Below are positions 16,336 to 26,735 of a DNA stretch of 36,248 nucleotides, piece by piece. The stretch is taken from positions 1-36,248 of the forward strand of contig DATAYY010000134.1 of the NCBI GenBank assembly GCA_036272325.1, in the 5' to 3' direction. The DNA is from Schlegelella_A sp036272325. GTDB taxonomy: Bacteria; Pseudomonadota; Gammaproteobacteria; Burkholderiales; Burkholderiaceae_C. The first letter of the stretch is position 1. Each line of letters opens with the position of its first letter. The position numbers and the translations under genes are program-made. The notes beneath the pieces are model-generated. The model saw nothing but the letters and a program-made list of their open reading frames with translations, was not told the origin of the DNA and made no database searches.

Positions 16336-17631
16336 ATGGTCCCTCACCTCATCACCGCACTCACCGGTCCGATCAATGAGCTTGAGCAACGCATGCTCGA
16401 GTCGCTGCCGGCGATCGAGCGCTGGTTCCGTCTCGAGTGGATGGAGCACACGCCGCCGTTTTACACCTCGGTCGACCTGAGGAACGCCGGCTTCAAGCTG
16501 GCGCCGGTCGACACCAACCTGTTCCCGGGCGGCTTCAACAATCTCACCACCGAGATGCTGCCGCTCGGCGTGCAGGCGGCGATGGCGGCGATCGAGAAGA
16601 TCTGCCCGGAAGCGAAGAACCTGCTCCTCATCCCGGAGCGGCACACCCGCAATTCGTTCTATCTGATGAACGTCGCGCGGCTGATGGAGATCTTCCACCA
16701 GGCCGGCCTGAACGTGCGTCTCGGCACGCTCGACGAATCGATCACGGCGCCGACCGAAGTGCCGCTGCCCGATGGCACCGCGCTGACGGTCGAGCCGCTC
16801 GTGCGCACCCGGCACCGCCTCGGGCTGAAGGACTTCGACCCCTGCACGATCCTGCTCAACAACGATCTCTCGGCCGGGATTCCGAAGATCCTGGAAGGCC
16901 TGCACGAGCAGTATCTGCTGCCGCCGCTGCATGCCGGCTGGGCGATCCGCAGGAAGACCAACCACTTCGCGGCCTACGAGGAAGTCGCCAAGAAGTTCGC
17001 CAAGCTGCTCGGCATGGACCCGTGGCTGATCAACCCGATGTATGCGCGTTGCGGCGAGGTCAACTTCAGCGACGGCTCGGGCGCCGAGTGCCTGATGAGC
17101 AACGCCGAGACGCTGCTCGGCAAGATCCGCCGCAAGTACAAGGAGTACGGCATCCAGGAGAAGCCCTTCATCATCGTCAAGGCTGACGCCGGCACCTACG
17201 GCATGGGCATCATGACGGTGCGCGACCCGAAGGACCTCGCCGACATCAACCGGCGCACGCGCAACAAGATGAGCATCATCAAGGACGGCCAGGAGGTGAG
17301 CGAAGTCATCCTCCAGGAAGGCGTGCCGACCTACGAGCGCATCAACGACTCGGTCGCCGAGCCGGTCGTCTACATGATCGACCGCTACGTCGTCGGCGGC
17401 TTCTATCGGGTCAACCCCGAGCGCGGCAACGACGAGAACCTCAACTCGCCGGGCGCGAGCTTCGTCCCGCTCGCCTTCGCCGGCTCGAACCAGCTGCCCA
17501 AGCCCGGCTCCAAGCCCGGCGCGAGCGCCCCCAATCGCTTCTACATGTACGGGGTGATCGCCAGGCTGGCGATGGTCGCGGCGAGCTACGAGCTCGAGGC
17601 GACCGACCCCAACGCCGAGATCTACGAGTAG
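16336..17631 (+). CDS. gshA: Glutamate--cysteine ligase (proteobacterial TIGR02049 type)
   Basis: A 431-residue cytoplasmic enzyme making gamma-glutamylcysteine from glutamate, cysteine and ATP, the first step of glutathione synthesis. It belongs to the Acidithiobacillus/betaproteobacterial type, unrelated in length to the 518-residue E. coli enzyme. Recognisable blocks are DTNLFPGGFNNL (about 58-69), LLNNDLSAGIP, HAGWAIRRKTNHF, the ATP-site-like VKADAGTYGMGIMTVRDP, and the C-terminal NRFYMYGVIARLAMVAASYE. ATG 16336 begins MVPHLITALTG, the usual start. gshB, which does the second step, lies 4 kb downstream beyond two kup genes. An 83-base gap precedes kup. Confidence 0.93.
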   Translation: MVPHLITALTGPINELEQRMLESLPAIERWFRLEWMEHTPPFYTSVDLRNAGFKLAPVDTNLFPGGFNNLTTEMLPLGVQAAMAAIEKICPEAKNLLLIPERHTRNSFYLMNVARLMEIFHQAGLNVRLGTLDESITAPTEVPLPDGTALTVEPLVRTRHRLGLKDFDPCTILLNNDLSAGIPKILEGLHEQYLLPPLHAGWAIRRKTNHFAAYEEVAKKFAKLLGMDPWLINPMYARCGEVNFSDGSGAECLMSNAETLLGKIRRKYKEYGIQEKPFIIVKADAGTYGMGIMTVRDPKDLADINRRTRNKMSIIKDGQEVSEVILQEGVPTYERINDSVAEPVVYMIDRYVVGGFYRVNPERGNDENLNSPGASFVPLAFAGSNQLPKPGSKPGASAPNRFYMYGVIARLAMVAASYELEATDPNAEIYE

Positions 17632-17678
17632 CGGCGGCTCGCCGCCGAGCGCGGCCGTCGCGTGGCGAGCGCAGGCGG

Positions 17679-17684
17679 CACAAT
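17679..17684 (+). promoter_or_regulatory. Possible -10 element before the first kup
   Basis: CACAAT, 30 bases before the kup ATG at 17715, in the 83-base gshA-kup gap. No good -35 is visible. If real, the potassium genes and gshB could be transcribed apart from gshA. Confidence 0.3.
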
Positions 17685-17714
17685 CGCTCCGCCTCCGGGC
17701 CCCGAGCCGTTGCG

Positions 17715-19631
17715 ATGAGCGCTTCCGCACCCACCACACCTCCCGGCAGCCCGGGCGCGACGCACGGCGCGGCGGGCCAGCCGTTCGCCCTCCTGGCGCT
17801 GGCGGCGCTCGGCATCGTCTACGGCGATATCGGCACCAGCCCGCTCTACGTCATGAAGACGGTGTTCGCGAGAGAAGGCGGCCTGGCGCTGGGCGAGTCC
17901 GACCTGGCGGGCGTGCTGTCGCTGATCCTCTGGTCACTGATGATCGTCGTGACGCTGAAGTACGTCCTCCTGATCATGCGCGCCGACAACCGTGGCGAAG
18001 GCGGGATCATGGCCTTGCTCGCGCTGGCGTCGTCGTCGGTCGCCGGGCGACCGAGGCTTCAGCACGTCTTGTTGATGCTCGGTGTGTTCGGTGCCGCGCT
18101 GTTCTACGGCGACGGCGTGGTCACGCCGGCGATTTCCGTGCTCTCCGCGGTCGAGGGTCTCGAGGTCGCTTCGCCGCGGTTGGCACCCTACGTCCTCGAG
18201 CTCACCGTCACCGTGTTGGTGGCGCTGTTCCTGTTCCAGAAGCGCGGCACGGCCGGAATCGGCGCCCTGTTCGGGCCGGTCATGGTCGTCTGGTTCGTCG
18301 TCATCGCGATCGCGGCGATCCCGGCGATCGCTCGCCATCCCGCGATCCTCGCCGCCGTCGATCCGTTGCTGGGCCTCAGCTTTCTCGCCCGCCATGGCTG
18401 GGTCGCGTTCGTCGCCCTCGGCTCGGTCGTCCTCGCTGTCACCGGCGCCGAGGCGCTCTACGCCGACATGGGCCATTTCGGCGCCGGGCCGATCCGTCTT
18501 TCGTGGTTCACGCTGGTCCTTCCCGCCCTGGCGCTCAACTACCTCGGCCAGGGCGCCTTGCTCGCCGTCGAGCCTGCGGCGCTCGACAACCCGTTCTTCA
18601 AGCTCTTTCCGGCCTGGGCCCTGTTGCCGATGGTCGTGCTGTCGACCGTGGCGACGGTGATCGCGTCGCAGGCGGTCATCTCGGGTGCCTACTCGATGAC
18701 CAACCAGGCGATGCAGCTCGGCTTTCTGCCTCGCCTTCGCGTCGAGCACACCTCGGAGCACGAGGTCGGCCAGATCTTCGTCCCGGCGGTCAACAACGCC
18801 TTGCTGGTGGCAGTGCTCGCGGCGGTCGTCGGCTTCGGCTCGTCGACGGCGCTCGGGGCGGCCTACGGCATCGCCGTCACCGGTACGATGCTGATCACGA
18901 CGCTGCTGACCTTCTTCGTCGTCCGCAACACATGGCACTACAGCGTCTGGCTTGCGCTGGCCGCGACGGCATTCTTCGTGGCAATCGACATCGCGTTCTT
19001 CTCCGCCAATCTCCTGAAGGTTGCCGAAGGCGGCTGGTTCCCGCTCGTGATCGGCACCTGCGCCTTCACCGCGATGGCCACCTGGGCGAGCGGCCGTCTT
19101 CTCGTGCACAACCACCTGCGCGCCGATGCGATCGAGCTCGAGCCGTTCCTGAAGGCGGTTCTCGCCGACCAGCCGATGCGGGCGCCCGGGACGGCGGTCT
19201 TCATGAACGCGATTCCTAGCCTGACGCCGACGGCGCTGCTGCACAACCTCAAGCACAACCACGTCCTGCACCAGTCGAACCTCTTCGTCACCGTCGAGAC
19301 GCTGCAGGTGCCGTGGGTGAGCGACAAGGAGCGAGCGTCGATCGAGCCGATCGTCGAGCGCTGCTTCACCGTGCTGCTGCGCTACGGCTTCAAGGACCGC
19401 ATCGACGTGCCGGCTGCGCTTGACCGCCTCGGCCAGGGAATCGAGGTCGAGCCGATGACGACCTCCTACTTCCTCTCCCGTGCCACCGTCGTGCCGACTT
19501 TCGCTGTCGGCATGTCGCCCTGGCGCGAGAAGCTGTTCGCCAGCATGCACCGCAACGAGACTGCGGCCTCGGACTTCTTCAATCTGCCGCCGAACCGCGT
19601 CGTCGAGCTCGGCGCCAAGGTGCAGATTTGA
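17715..19631 (+). CDS. kup: KUP/HAK/KT potassium uptake protein, copy 1
   Basis: A 638-residue Kup-type potassium-proton symporter of the inner membrane. The family signature GDIGTSPLY is at 37-45, followed by about twelve membrane helices with FYGDGVVTPAISVLSAVEGLE, VTGAEALYADMGHFG, LNYLGQGALL and ASQAVISGAYS, and a cytoplasmic C-terminal domain from about 450 that ends in NRVVELGAKVQI. Length and motifs are complete. It is a clear paralogue of the next gene: their last 39 residues agree at 29 positions. Its TGA overlaps the TTG start of copy 2, so the pair is translationally coupled. Having two kup genes between gshA and gshB is unusual. Confidence 0.94.
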   Translation: MSASAPTTPPGSPGATHGAAGQPFALLALAALGIVYGDIGTSPLYVMKTVFAREGGLALGESDLAGVLSLILWSLMIVVTLKYVLLIMRADNRGEGGIMALLALASSSVAGRPRLQHVLLMLGVFGAALFYGDGVVTPAISVLSAVEGLEVASPRLAPYVLELTVTVLVALFLFQKRGTAGIGALFGPVMVVWFVVIAIAAIPAIARHPAILAAVDPLLGLSFLARHGWVAFVALGSVVLAVTGAEALYADMGHFGAGPIRLSWFTLVLPALALNYLGQGALLAVEPAALDNPFFKLFPAWALLPMVVLSTVATVIASQAVISGAYSMTNQAMQLGFLPRLRVEHTSEHEVGQIFVPAVNNALLVAVLAAVVGFGSSTALGAAYGIAVTGTMLITTLLTFFVVRNTWHYSVWLALAATAFFVAIDIAFFSANLLKVAEGGWFPLVIGTCAFTAMATWASGRLLVHNHLRADAIELEPFLKAVLADQPMRAPGTAVFMNAIPSLTPTALLHNLKHNHVLHQSNLFVTVETLQVPWVSDKERASIEPIVERCFTVLLRYGFKDRIDVPAALDRLGQGIEVEPMTTSYFLSRATVVPTFAVGMSPWREKLFASMHRNETAASDFFNLPPNRVVELGAKVQI

Positions 19632-21574
19632 ACAAGCCCGGAGCTCTTCGAGCGGCGACCACCGCGCCGGCGAGCTTGGGCGCCTCGGGCACCCATGCCG
19701 CGGGCGATCGCCGCTCGCTTTCGTCGACCGGCGTGCTCACGCTCGGCGCGATCGGCGTCGTCTACGGCGACATCGGCACCAGTCCGCTCTATGCGCTGAA
19801 GCAGGTCTTCGCCAACGGCCACGTGCCGCTGACGCCGCACAACGTCTACGGCGTCCTCTCGCTCGTCTTCTGGACGATCACGGTGATCGTCTCGATCAAG
19901 TATGTCGTCCTCATCCTGCGCGCCGACAACAACGGCGAGGGCGGCCTAATCGCGATGCTCGCGCTGGCGTCGCAGGCGGTCAGGGATAAGCCCTCGCTGC
20001 GTCGGCGCCTCCTCTTCATCGGCATCTTCGGCACTGCGATCTTCTTCGGCGACGGTGTCATCACGCCGGCGATCTCGGTGCTCGGCGCGGTCGAGGGCTT
20101 GCAGGTCGCGGCGCCGGCATTGCACAGCTGGATCGTGCCGATCACGCTCGTCATCCTGACCGGGCTGTTCGCCTTCCAGCGCTACGGGACGGAGCGGGTC
20201 GGCAGGCTGTTCGGGCCGGTGATGACGCTCTGGTTCGTCATCATCGCCCTGCTCGGGCTCGTCCATATCGGCGACAACCCGAGCATCCTGCAGGCGCTGT
20301 CGCCGCATTACGCGCTCCTGTTCCTGTTCCGCCAGCCGGCGGTCGCGTTCATCGCGCTCGGCTCGGTCGTGCTGTGCGTCACCGGCGCCGAGGCGCTCTA
20401 CGCCGATATGGGCCACTTCGGCAAGCGCCCGATCCGGCTCGCCTGGTTCGGCGTCGCGATGCCGGCGCTGCTGCTCAACTATTTCGGCCAGGGCGCGATG
20501 CTGCTGGCGACGCCGTCGAAGGTCAACAACCCGTTCTTCGAGCTGGCGCCGACCTGGGCGCTCTATCCGCTGATCGTGCTTGCCGCGTGCGCTGCCGTCA
20601 TCGCATCGCAGGCGCTCATCACGGCCGCGTTCTCGGTGACGAAGCAGGCGATGCAGCTCGGTTACCTGCCGCGCCTACGCATCCAGCACACATCGGTGCT
20701 CGAGACCGGCCAGGTCTTCGTGCCGTTCGTCAACTGGGGCCTGTTCTGCGGCGTCGTCATCGCGGTCGTGCTGTTCGGCTCGAGCGACAACCTCGGCGCG
20801 GCGTATGGCATCACGGTGACGATCGACATGCTGATCACGACGACGATGACGTTCTTCGTCGTCCGCTACGGCTGGAAGTACCCGTGGCCGGTGGCGATCG
20901 GCGCGACCGGGTTCTTCTTCGTCGTCGACTTCACGTATCTGTCGGCCAACATCGTCAAGGTGATCGACGGCGGCTGGTTCCCGCTCCTGATCGGCGCCTT
21001 CATGTTCACGCTGATGATGACCTGGAAGCAGGGCAGAAAGCTGATGTCGGAGAGCCTGCGCAACGACTCGATCGACCTCAAGAGCTTCCTCGAGTCGGTC
21101 TTCATCAGCCCGCCGACGCGCGTTCCCGGAACCGCGGTCTTTCTCGTCAGCGACGAAGGGCTGACGCCGAACGCGCTGCTGCACAACCTCAAGCACAACA
21201 AGGTCCTGCACGAGCGCAACCTCTTCGTCACGGTCAGGCACCACGAGGTGCCTTGGATCTCCGACGGTGCCCGCTGCGAGATGACCATGCTCGACAACGA
21301 CTGCTGGCAGGTGCGGCTCAACTTCGGCTTCAAGGACGAGCCCGACGTCCCCGCTGCGCTCGCAGGCATGCGCGCGCAGGGTTGCCCGGTCGAGGACATG
21401 GACACCTCGTACTTCCTGTCGCGCGACATCGTCATCCCGACGCTCGGCGGCGGCATGTCCGACTGGCGCGAGAAGCTGTTCGCGGGCATGCATCGCAACG
21501 CCTCGGCGGCGGCCGATTTCCTCAGCCTGCCGACGAACCGCGTCGTCGAGCTCGGCTCGAAGGTCGAGATCTAG
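19628..21574 (+). CDS. kup: KUP/HAK/KT potassium uptake protein, copy 2
   Basis: A 648-residue Kup-type transporter, full length. GDIGTSPLYALKQVF begins at 47; FFGDGVITPAISVLGAVEGLQ, VTGAEALYADMGHFGKRP and LNYFGQGAML follow, then the C-terminal cytoplasmic domain. The only usable start ahead of the first helix is a TTG at 19628 that overlaps the stop of copy 1 (TTGA) and has AAGG seven bases upstream; a rare start codon at a coupled junction may lower its output relative to copy 1. The N-terminal 30 residues before the first helix are variable. gshB starts 11 bases after the stop. Tandem paralogues may differ in affinity or in pH and energy coupling, which sequence alone does not show. Confidence 0.93.
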   Translation: MNKPGALRAATTAPASLGASGTHAAGDRRSLSSTGVLTLGAIGVVYGDIGTSPLYALKQVFANGHVPLTPHNVYGVLSLVFWTITVIVSIKYVVLILRADNNGEGGLIAMLALASQAVRDKPSLRRRLLFIGIFGTAIFFGDGVITPAISVLGAVEGLQVAAPALHSWIVPITLVILTGLFAFQRYGTERVGRLFGPVMTLWFVIIALLGLVHIGDNPSILQALSPHYALLFLFRQPAVAFIALGSVVLCVTGAEALYADMGHFGKRPIRLAWFGVAMPALLLNYFGQGAMLLATPSKVNNPFFELAPTWALYPLIVLAACAAVIASQALITAAFSVTKQAMQLGYLPRLRIQHTSVLETGQVFVPFVNWGLFCGVVIAVVLFGSSDNLGAAYGITVTIDMLITTTMTFFVVRYGWKYPWPVAIGATGFFFVVDFTYLSANIVKVIDGGWFPLLIGAFMFTLMMTWKQGRKLMSESLRNDSIDLKSFLESVFISPPTRVPGTAVFLVSDEGLTPNALLHNLKHNKVLHERNLFVTVRHHEVPWISDGARCEMTMLDNDCWQVRLNFGFKDEPDVPAALAGMRAQGCPVEDMDTSYFLSRDIVIPTLGGGMSDWREKLFAGMHRNASAAADFLSLPTNRVVELGSKVEI

Positions 21575-21585
21575 CGGAAGACGCC

Positions 21586-22551
21586 ATGCAGCTCCTCTTC
21601 GTCGCCGACCCGCTCGAGACGTTCAAGACGTACAAGGACACCACTTTCGCGATGATGCGCGAGGCCGAGGCGCGCAGCCACGCGCTCTTCGCGTGCGAGC
21701 CGAAGGACCTCGTCTGGGAGCGTGGTGGCCGCGTCAGCGCGCGCGCCCGCGCCGTCGCCCTGGCGGCGCCGAGCAGCGCCGCTTGGTTCGTCGAGACTGC
21801 CGCACCGGCGACGACCGCGCTCGCCGATGTCGATGCCGTCGTCATGCGCAAGGACCCGCCGTTCGACAGCGAGTATTTCTACGCGACGCACCTGCTCGCG
21901 CAGGCCGAGCGCGAGGGCGCGCGCGTGTTCAACGCGCCGCGGGCGTTGCGCGAGCATCCGGAAAAGCTCGCGATCCTCGAGTTCCCGCAGTTCATCGCGC
22001 CGACGATCGTCACCCGCGACGAAGCGGCGATCCGGCGCTTCCACGGCGAGCACGGCGACATCGTCCTGAAGCCGCTCGACGGCATGGGCGGGATGGGGAT
22101 CTTCCGCGTCGGCCCCGACGGCCTCAACCTCGGCAGCATCACCGAGACGCTCAACCGCAACGGCACGACGACGGTGATGGCGCAGCGCTACCTGACCGAG
22201 ATCACGGCCGGCGACAAGCGCATCCTCCTCATCGACGGCGTCCCGGTGCCGCATGCGCTGGCGCGCATCCCGCAGGGCAGCGAGATCCGCGGCAACCTCG
22301 CCGTCGGCGGCAAGGGCGTCGCTCAGCCGCTCACGGCGCGCGATCGCGAGATCGCCGAGGCGATCGGCCCGGTGCTCGCCGCGCGCGGGCTGCTCCTGGT
22401 CGGCCTCGACGTCATCGGCGACAGCCTGACCGAGATCAACGTGACGAGCCCGACCGGCTTTCAGGAGATCATGCAGCAGTCGGGATTCGACGTCGCCGGC
22501 ACGTTCGTCGACGCGCTCGAGCGCGCCGTGTCGCGCCCGCGCATCGCGTAG
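21586..22551 (+). CDS. gshB: Glutathione synthetase
   Basis: A 321-residue ATP-grasp ligase that joins glycine to gamma-glutamylcysteine to make glutathione. Landmarks are the N-terminal LLFVADPLETFKTYKDTTFA, RKDPPFDSEYFYATHLL, the ATP-grasp glycine loop KPLDGMGGMGIF near 156-167, GDKRILLIDG, and INVTSPTGFQEI near 284-295 with metal- and product-binding residues. Length is normal (E. coli 316). GGAAG lies five bases before the ATG. It follows kup copy 2 by 11 bases and precedes uup by 25, so it is probably read from the kup or gshA promoter. Confidence 0.95.
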   Translation: MQLLFVADPLETFKTYKDTTFAMMREAEARSHALFACEPKDLVWERGGRVSARARAVALAAPSSAAWFVETAAPATTALADVDAVVMRKDPPFDSEYFYATHLLAQAEREGARVFNAPRALREHPEKLAILEFPQFIAPTIVTRDEAAIRRFHGEHGDIVLKPLDGMGGMGIFRVGPDGLNLGSITETLNRNGTTTVMAQRYLTEITAGDKRILLIDGVPVPHALARIPQGSEIRGNLAVGGKGVAQPLTARDREIAEAIGPVLAARGLLLVGLDVIGDSLTEINVTSPTGFQEIMQQSGFDVAGTFVDALERAVSRPRIA

Positions 22552-22576
22552 TCGCAGCGACCTTCGGCTGCGCGCC

Positions 22577-24523
<1,947 letters not shown>

Positions 24524-24531
24524 GTTGCCCG

Positions 24532-24554
24532 GCGCCCGCCCGCCTCGCGGGCGC
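24532..24554 (+). terminator. GC-rich hairpin after uup
   Basis: GCGCCCGC and GCGGGCGC form a perfect 8-bp stem with a 7-base loop, starting eight bases after the uup stop. No T-run follows. The stem core is the same as that of the hairpin at 5336-5356. Confidence 0.45.
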
Positions 24555-24565
24555 GGCGGCGCCCC

Positions 24566-24571
24566 TACACT
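24566..24571 (+). promoter_or_regulatory. -10 element before the aminotransferase gene
   Basis: TACACT, one mismatch from TATACT and two from TATAAT, placed 42 bases before the ATG at 24614 and just after the uup hairpin. A -35 is not clear. Confidence 0.35.
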
Positions 24572-24613
24572 GACCGTGCCGCGGTCGCCCTGCCGCGCGC
24601 TGCCGAGACGCCG

Positions 24614-25861
24614 ATGACCGCTGCCACTGCTCCCTGGAGACTCGCCACGCGCACCGCCCGGATGAATCCGTCGGCGATCCGCGAGATCCTGAAGCTCACC
24701 GAGCGGCCGGGCATTCTTTCGCTCGCCGGCGGCCTGCCATCGGCCGACACCTTCCCGATCGAGGCCGTTCGCGAGGCGACCGAGCGCGTGCTGCGCGACG
24801 CGCCGCGGGAAGCGCTGCAATACGCGGCGAGCGAAGGCTTCGCGCCGCTGCGCGAGTGGGTCGCCGAGGAGATGGCACGTCACGGCCTGGCGGCGAGCGC
24901 TGCCAACGTCCTCATCACGACCGGCTCGCAGCAGGGGCTCGATCTCGTCGGCAAGGTGCTGGTCGACGCCGGCAGCACCGTCGCCGTCGAGTCGCCGACC
25001 TACCTCGGCGCGTTGCAGGCGTTCGTTCCCTACCAACCCGAGTTTCTCGCCATCGCCTGCGACGACGGCGGACCGCTGCCGTCCGCGCTCGCCGGCGTGG
25101 CGGGAGCGCGCTTCCTCTACGTGCTGCCGAACTTCCAGAACCCGAGCGGCCGCTCGATCGACGCCGCGCGGCGAACCGAAATCGCATCTGCGGCCGCGGC
25201 CGCCGGCGTGCCGATCGTCGAGGACAACCCGTACGGCGATCTCTGGTACGACGCGCCGTCGCCGCCGCCGATCGCGAGCCACTGGCGCGCCGGCACGATC
25301 TATCTCGGCAGCTTCTCCAAGGTGCTCGCGCCGGGGCTTCGCCTCGGCTACGTCGTCGCGCCGCCGGCGGTCTTCGCCAAGCTCGTCCAGGCCAAGCAGG
25401 CTGCCGACTTGCACACTCCCGGCTTCAATCAGCGGATCGTGTACGAGATCGTTCGCGGCGGCTTTCTCGACGCCCATGTGCCGACGATTCGGGCCCGCTA
25501 TCGCGAACAGCGCGATGCGATGCAGGCGGCGTTGGCGGCGCACTTGCCGAGCGCCGGCGCGGCTGCATGCCGGTGGCGCATGCCGGGCGGCGGCATGTTC
25601 TTCTGGGTCGAGCTGCCCGCCGGCGTCGACAGTGAAGCGCTGCTTGCCAAGGCGGTCGCGCGCGGCGTCGCCTTCGTGCCGGGCGCGCCGTTCTTCGCCG
25701 CCGCGCCCCGCCGCAACACGCTGCGGCTTTCGTTCGTCACCCTCGGCGCGGAGGCGATCGAGCGCGGTGTCGCGGCGATCGCCACGGCGTTGCGCGATCT
25801 CCAGCAGGACGACCGCGCCGCCGCAGCGCGTCCGGCGCGCAGCGCAGGAGTGCGGCGATGA
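24614..25861 (+). CDS. PLP-dependent class I/II aminotransferase (2-aminoadipate/LysN-like)
   Basis: A 415-residue fold-type I aminotransferase without the DNA-binding domain of MocR regulators. The N terminus ILSLAGGLPSADTFP (37-51) is typical of the KAT II/LysN/aromatic aminotransferase branch. Next come LQYAASEGFAPLR, TTGSQQGLDL, YVLPNFQNPSGRS, the PLP-contacting EDNPYGDLWY, and the Schiff-base lysine K236 in GSFSKVLAPGLRLGY. The substrate-binding Arg lies in NTLRLSFV near the end. The stop shares ATGA with the PhzF-family gene, so the two products probably act together. The substrate cannot be set from sequence; aromatic or branched amino acids or 2-aminoadipate are candidates. Confidence 0.88.
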   Translation: MTAATAPWRLATRTARMNPSAIREILKLTERPGILSLAGGLPSADTFPIEAVREATERVLRDAPREALQYAASEGFAPLREWVAEEMARHGLAASAANVLITTGSQQGLDLVGKVLVDAGSTVAVESPTYLGALQAFVPYQPEFLAIACDDGGPLPSALAGVAGARFLYVLPNFQNPSGRSIDAARRTEIASAAAAAGVPIVEDNPYGDLWYDAPSPPPIASHWRAGTIYLGSFSKVLAPGLRLGYVVAPPAVFAKLVQAKQAADLHTPGFNQRIVYEIVRGGFLDAHVPTIRARYREQRDAMQAALAAHLPSAGAAACRWRMPGGGMFFWVELPAGVDSEALLAKAVARGVAFVPGAPFFAAAPRRNTLRLSFVTLGAEAIERGVAAIATALRDLQQDDRAAAARPARSAGVRR

Positions 25862-26694
25862 GCCGGTTCGCGTTCGACCAAATCGATGTCTTCACCGGCA
25901 CCGCGCTGCTCGGCAATGCGCTCGCCGTCGTCCATGGCGCCGATCCGCTCGACGACGAGCGCATGCAGGCGCTGGCGCGCTGGACCAACCTGAGCGAGAC
26001 GAGCTTCCTGCTGGCGCCGACCGATCCCGGTGCCGACTATCGGGTGCGCATCTTCACTCCCGGCGGCGAGCTGCCGTTTGCCGGCCATCCGACGCTCGGC
26101 AGCTGCCACGCCTGGCTGGGCCGCGGCGGTGCCGCGAAGCGCGCCGGCGAGATCGTCCAGCAATGCGGCATCGGGCTCGTCCGCATCCGCCGCGACCGGG
26201 GTGTGCTTGCATTCGCGGCGCCGCCGCTGGCGAGAAGAGAGGTCGACGTCGACGATATCGACGGGGTGCTCGCCGCGCTCGGCATCGGCCGCGAGCGGTT
26301 CGTCGCTGCGCAGTGGTTGCAGAACGGTCCGAACTGGCTGACGCTGCTGCTAGATTCGGCCGCGACCGTGCTCGACCTCGCGCCCGACGGCGCGCGCATG
26401 CGGCGCTTCGGCAAGGTCGGCGTCGTCGGCCCGCACGCTCGCGGCAGCGACTGCGCGTTCGAGGTCCGCGGCTTCGTCTGCGATCCTGCGCTCTACGAGG
26501 ATCCCGTCACCGGCAGCCTCAACGCAGGCATCGCCGAATGGCTGATCGGCTCGGGTCGCGCTCCCGAGCGCTACGTCGCCTCCCAAGGGACGCGGCTCGC
26601 GCGCGCTGGTCGCGTTCGCATCGCACGCGAGGGCGACACGGTGTGGGTCGGCGGCGAGTCGGTCACCTGCGTCCGCGGCGACGTCGAGCTCTGA
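25858..26694 (+). CDS. PhzF family isomerase
   Basis: A 278-residue protein with the two-lobed diaminopimelate-epimerase-like fold of the PhzF family. Family residues are E47 in LSETSFLL (the PhzF catalytic Glu45 position), FTPGGELPFAGHPTLG with H77, and D215 in DPVTGSLNAG. PhzF of Pseudomonas isomerises a phenazine precursor, but no phenazine genes are present here and most family members are of unknown activity. The ATG at 25858 overlaps the aminotransferase stop. It may act on a product of, or a toxic side product formed by, the aminotransferase; that is inference. Confidence 0.9.
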   Translation: MSRFAFDQIDVFTGTALLGNALAVVHGADPLDDERMQALARWTNLSETSFLLAPTDPGADYRVRIFTPGGELPFAGHPTLGSCHAWLGRGGAAKRAGEIVQQCGIGLVRIRRDRGVLAFAAPPLARREVDVDDIDGVLAALGIGRERFVAAQWLQNGPNWLTLLLDSAATVLDLAPDGARMRRFGKVGVVGPHARGSDCAFEVRGFVCDPALYEDPVTGSLNAGIAEWLIGSGRAPERYVASQGTRLARAGRVRIAREGDTVWVGGESVTCVRGDVEL

Positions 26695-26716
26695 CCGGCG
26701 CGCCAGAGCGGCGAGG

Positions 26717-26735
26717 GGCGCTGCGGCTCAGCGCC
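26717..26735. terminator. Hairpin between convergent phzF-like and wzz-like genes
   Basis: GGCGCTG and CAGCGCC form a perfect 7-bp stem with a 5-base loop. It overlaps the stop codon of the minus-strand Wzz-like gene and lies 23 bases after the plus-strand stop, so it could help end both transcripts. No T-runs are present. Confidence 0.35.
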
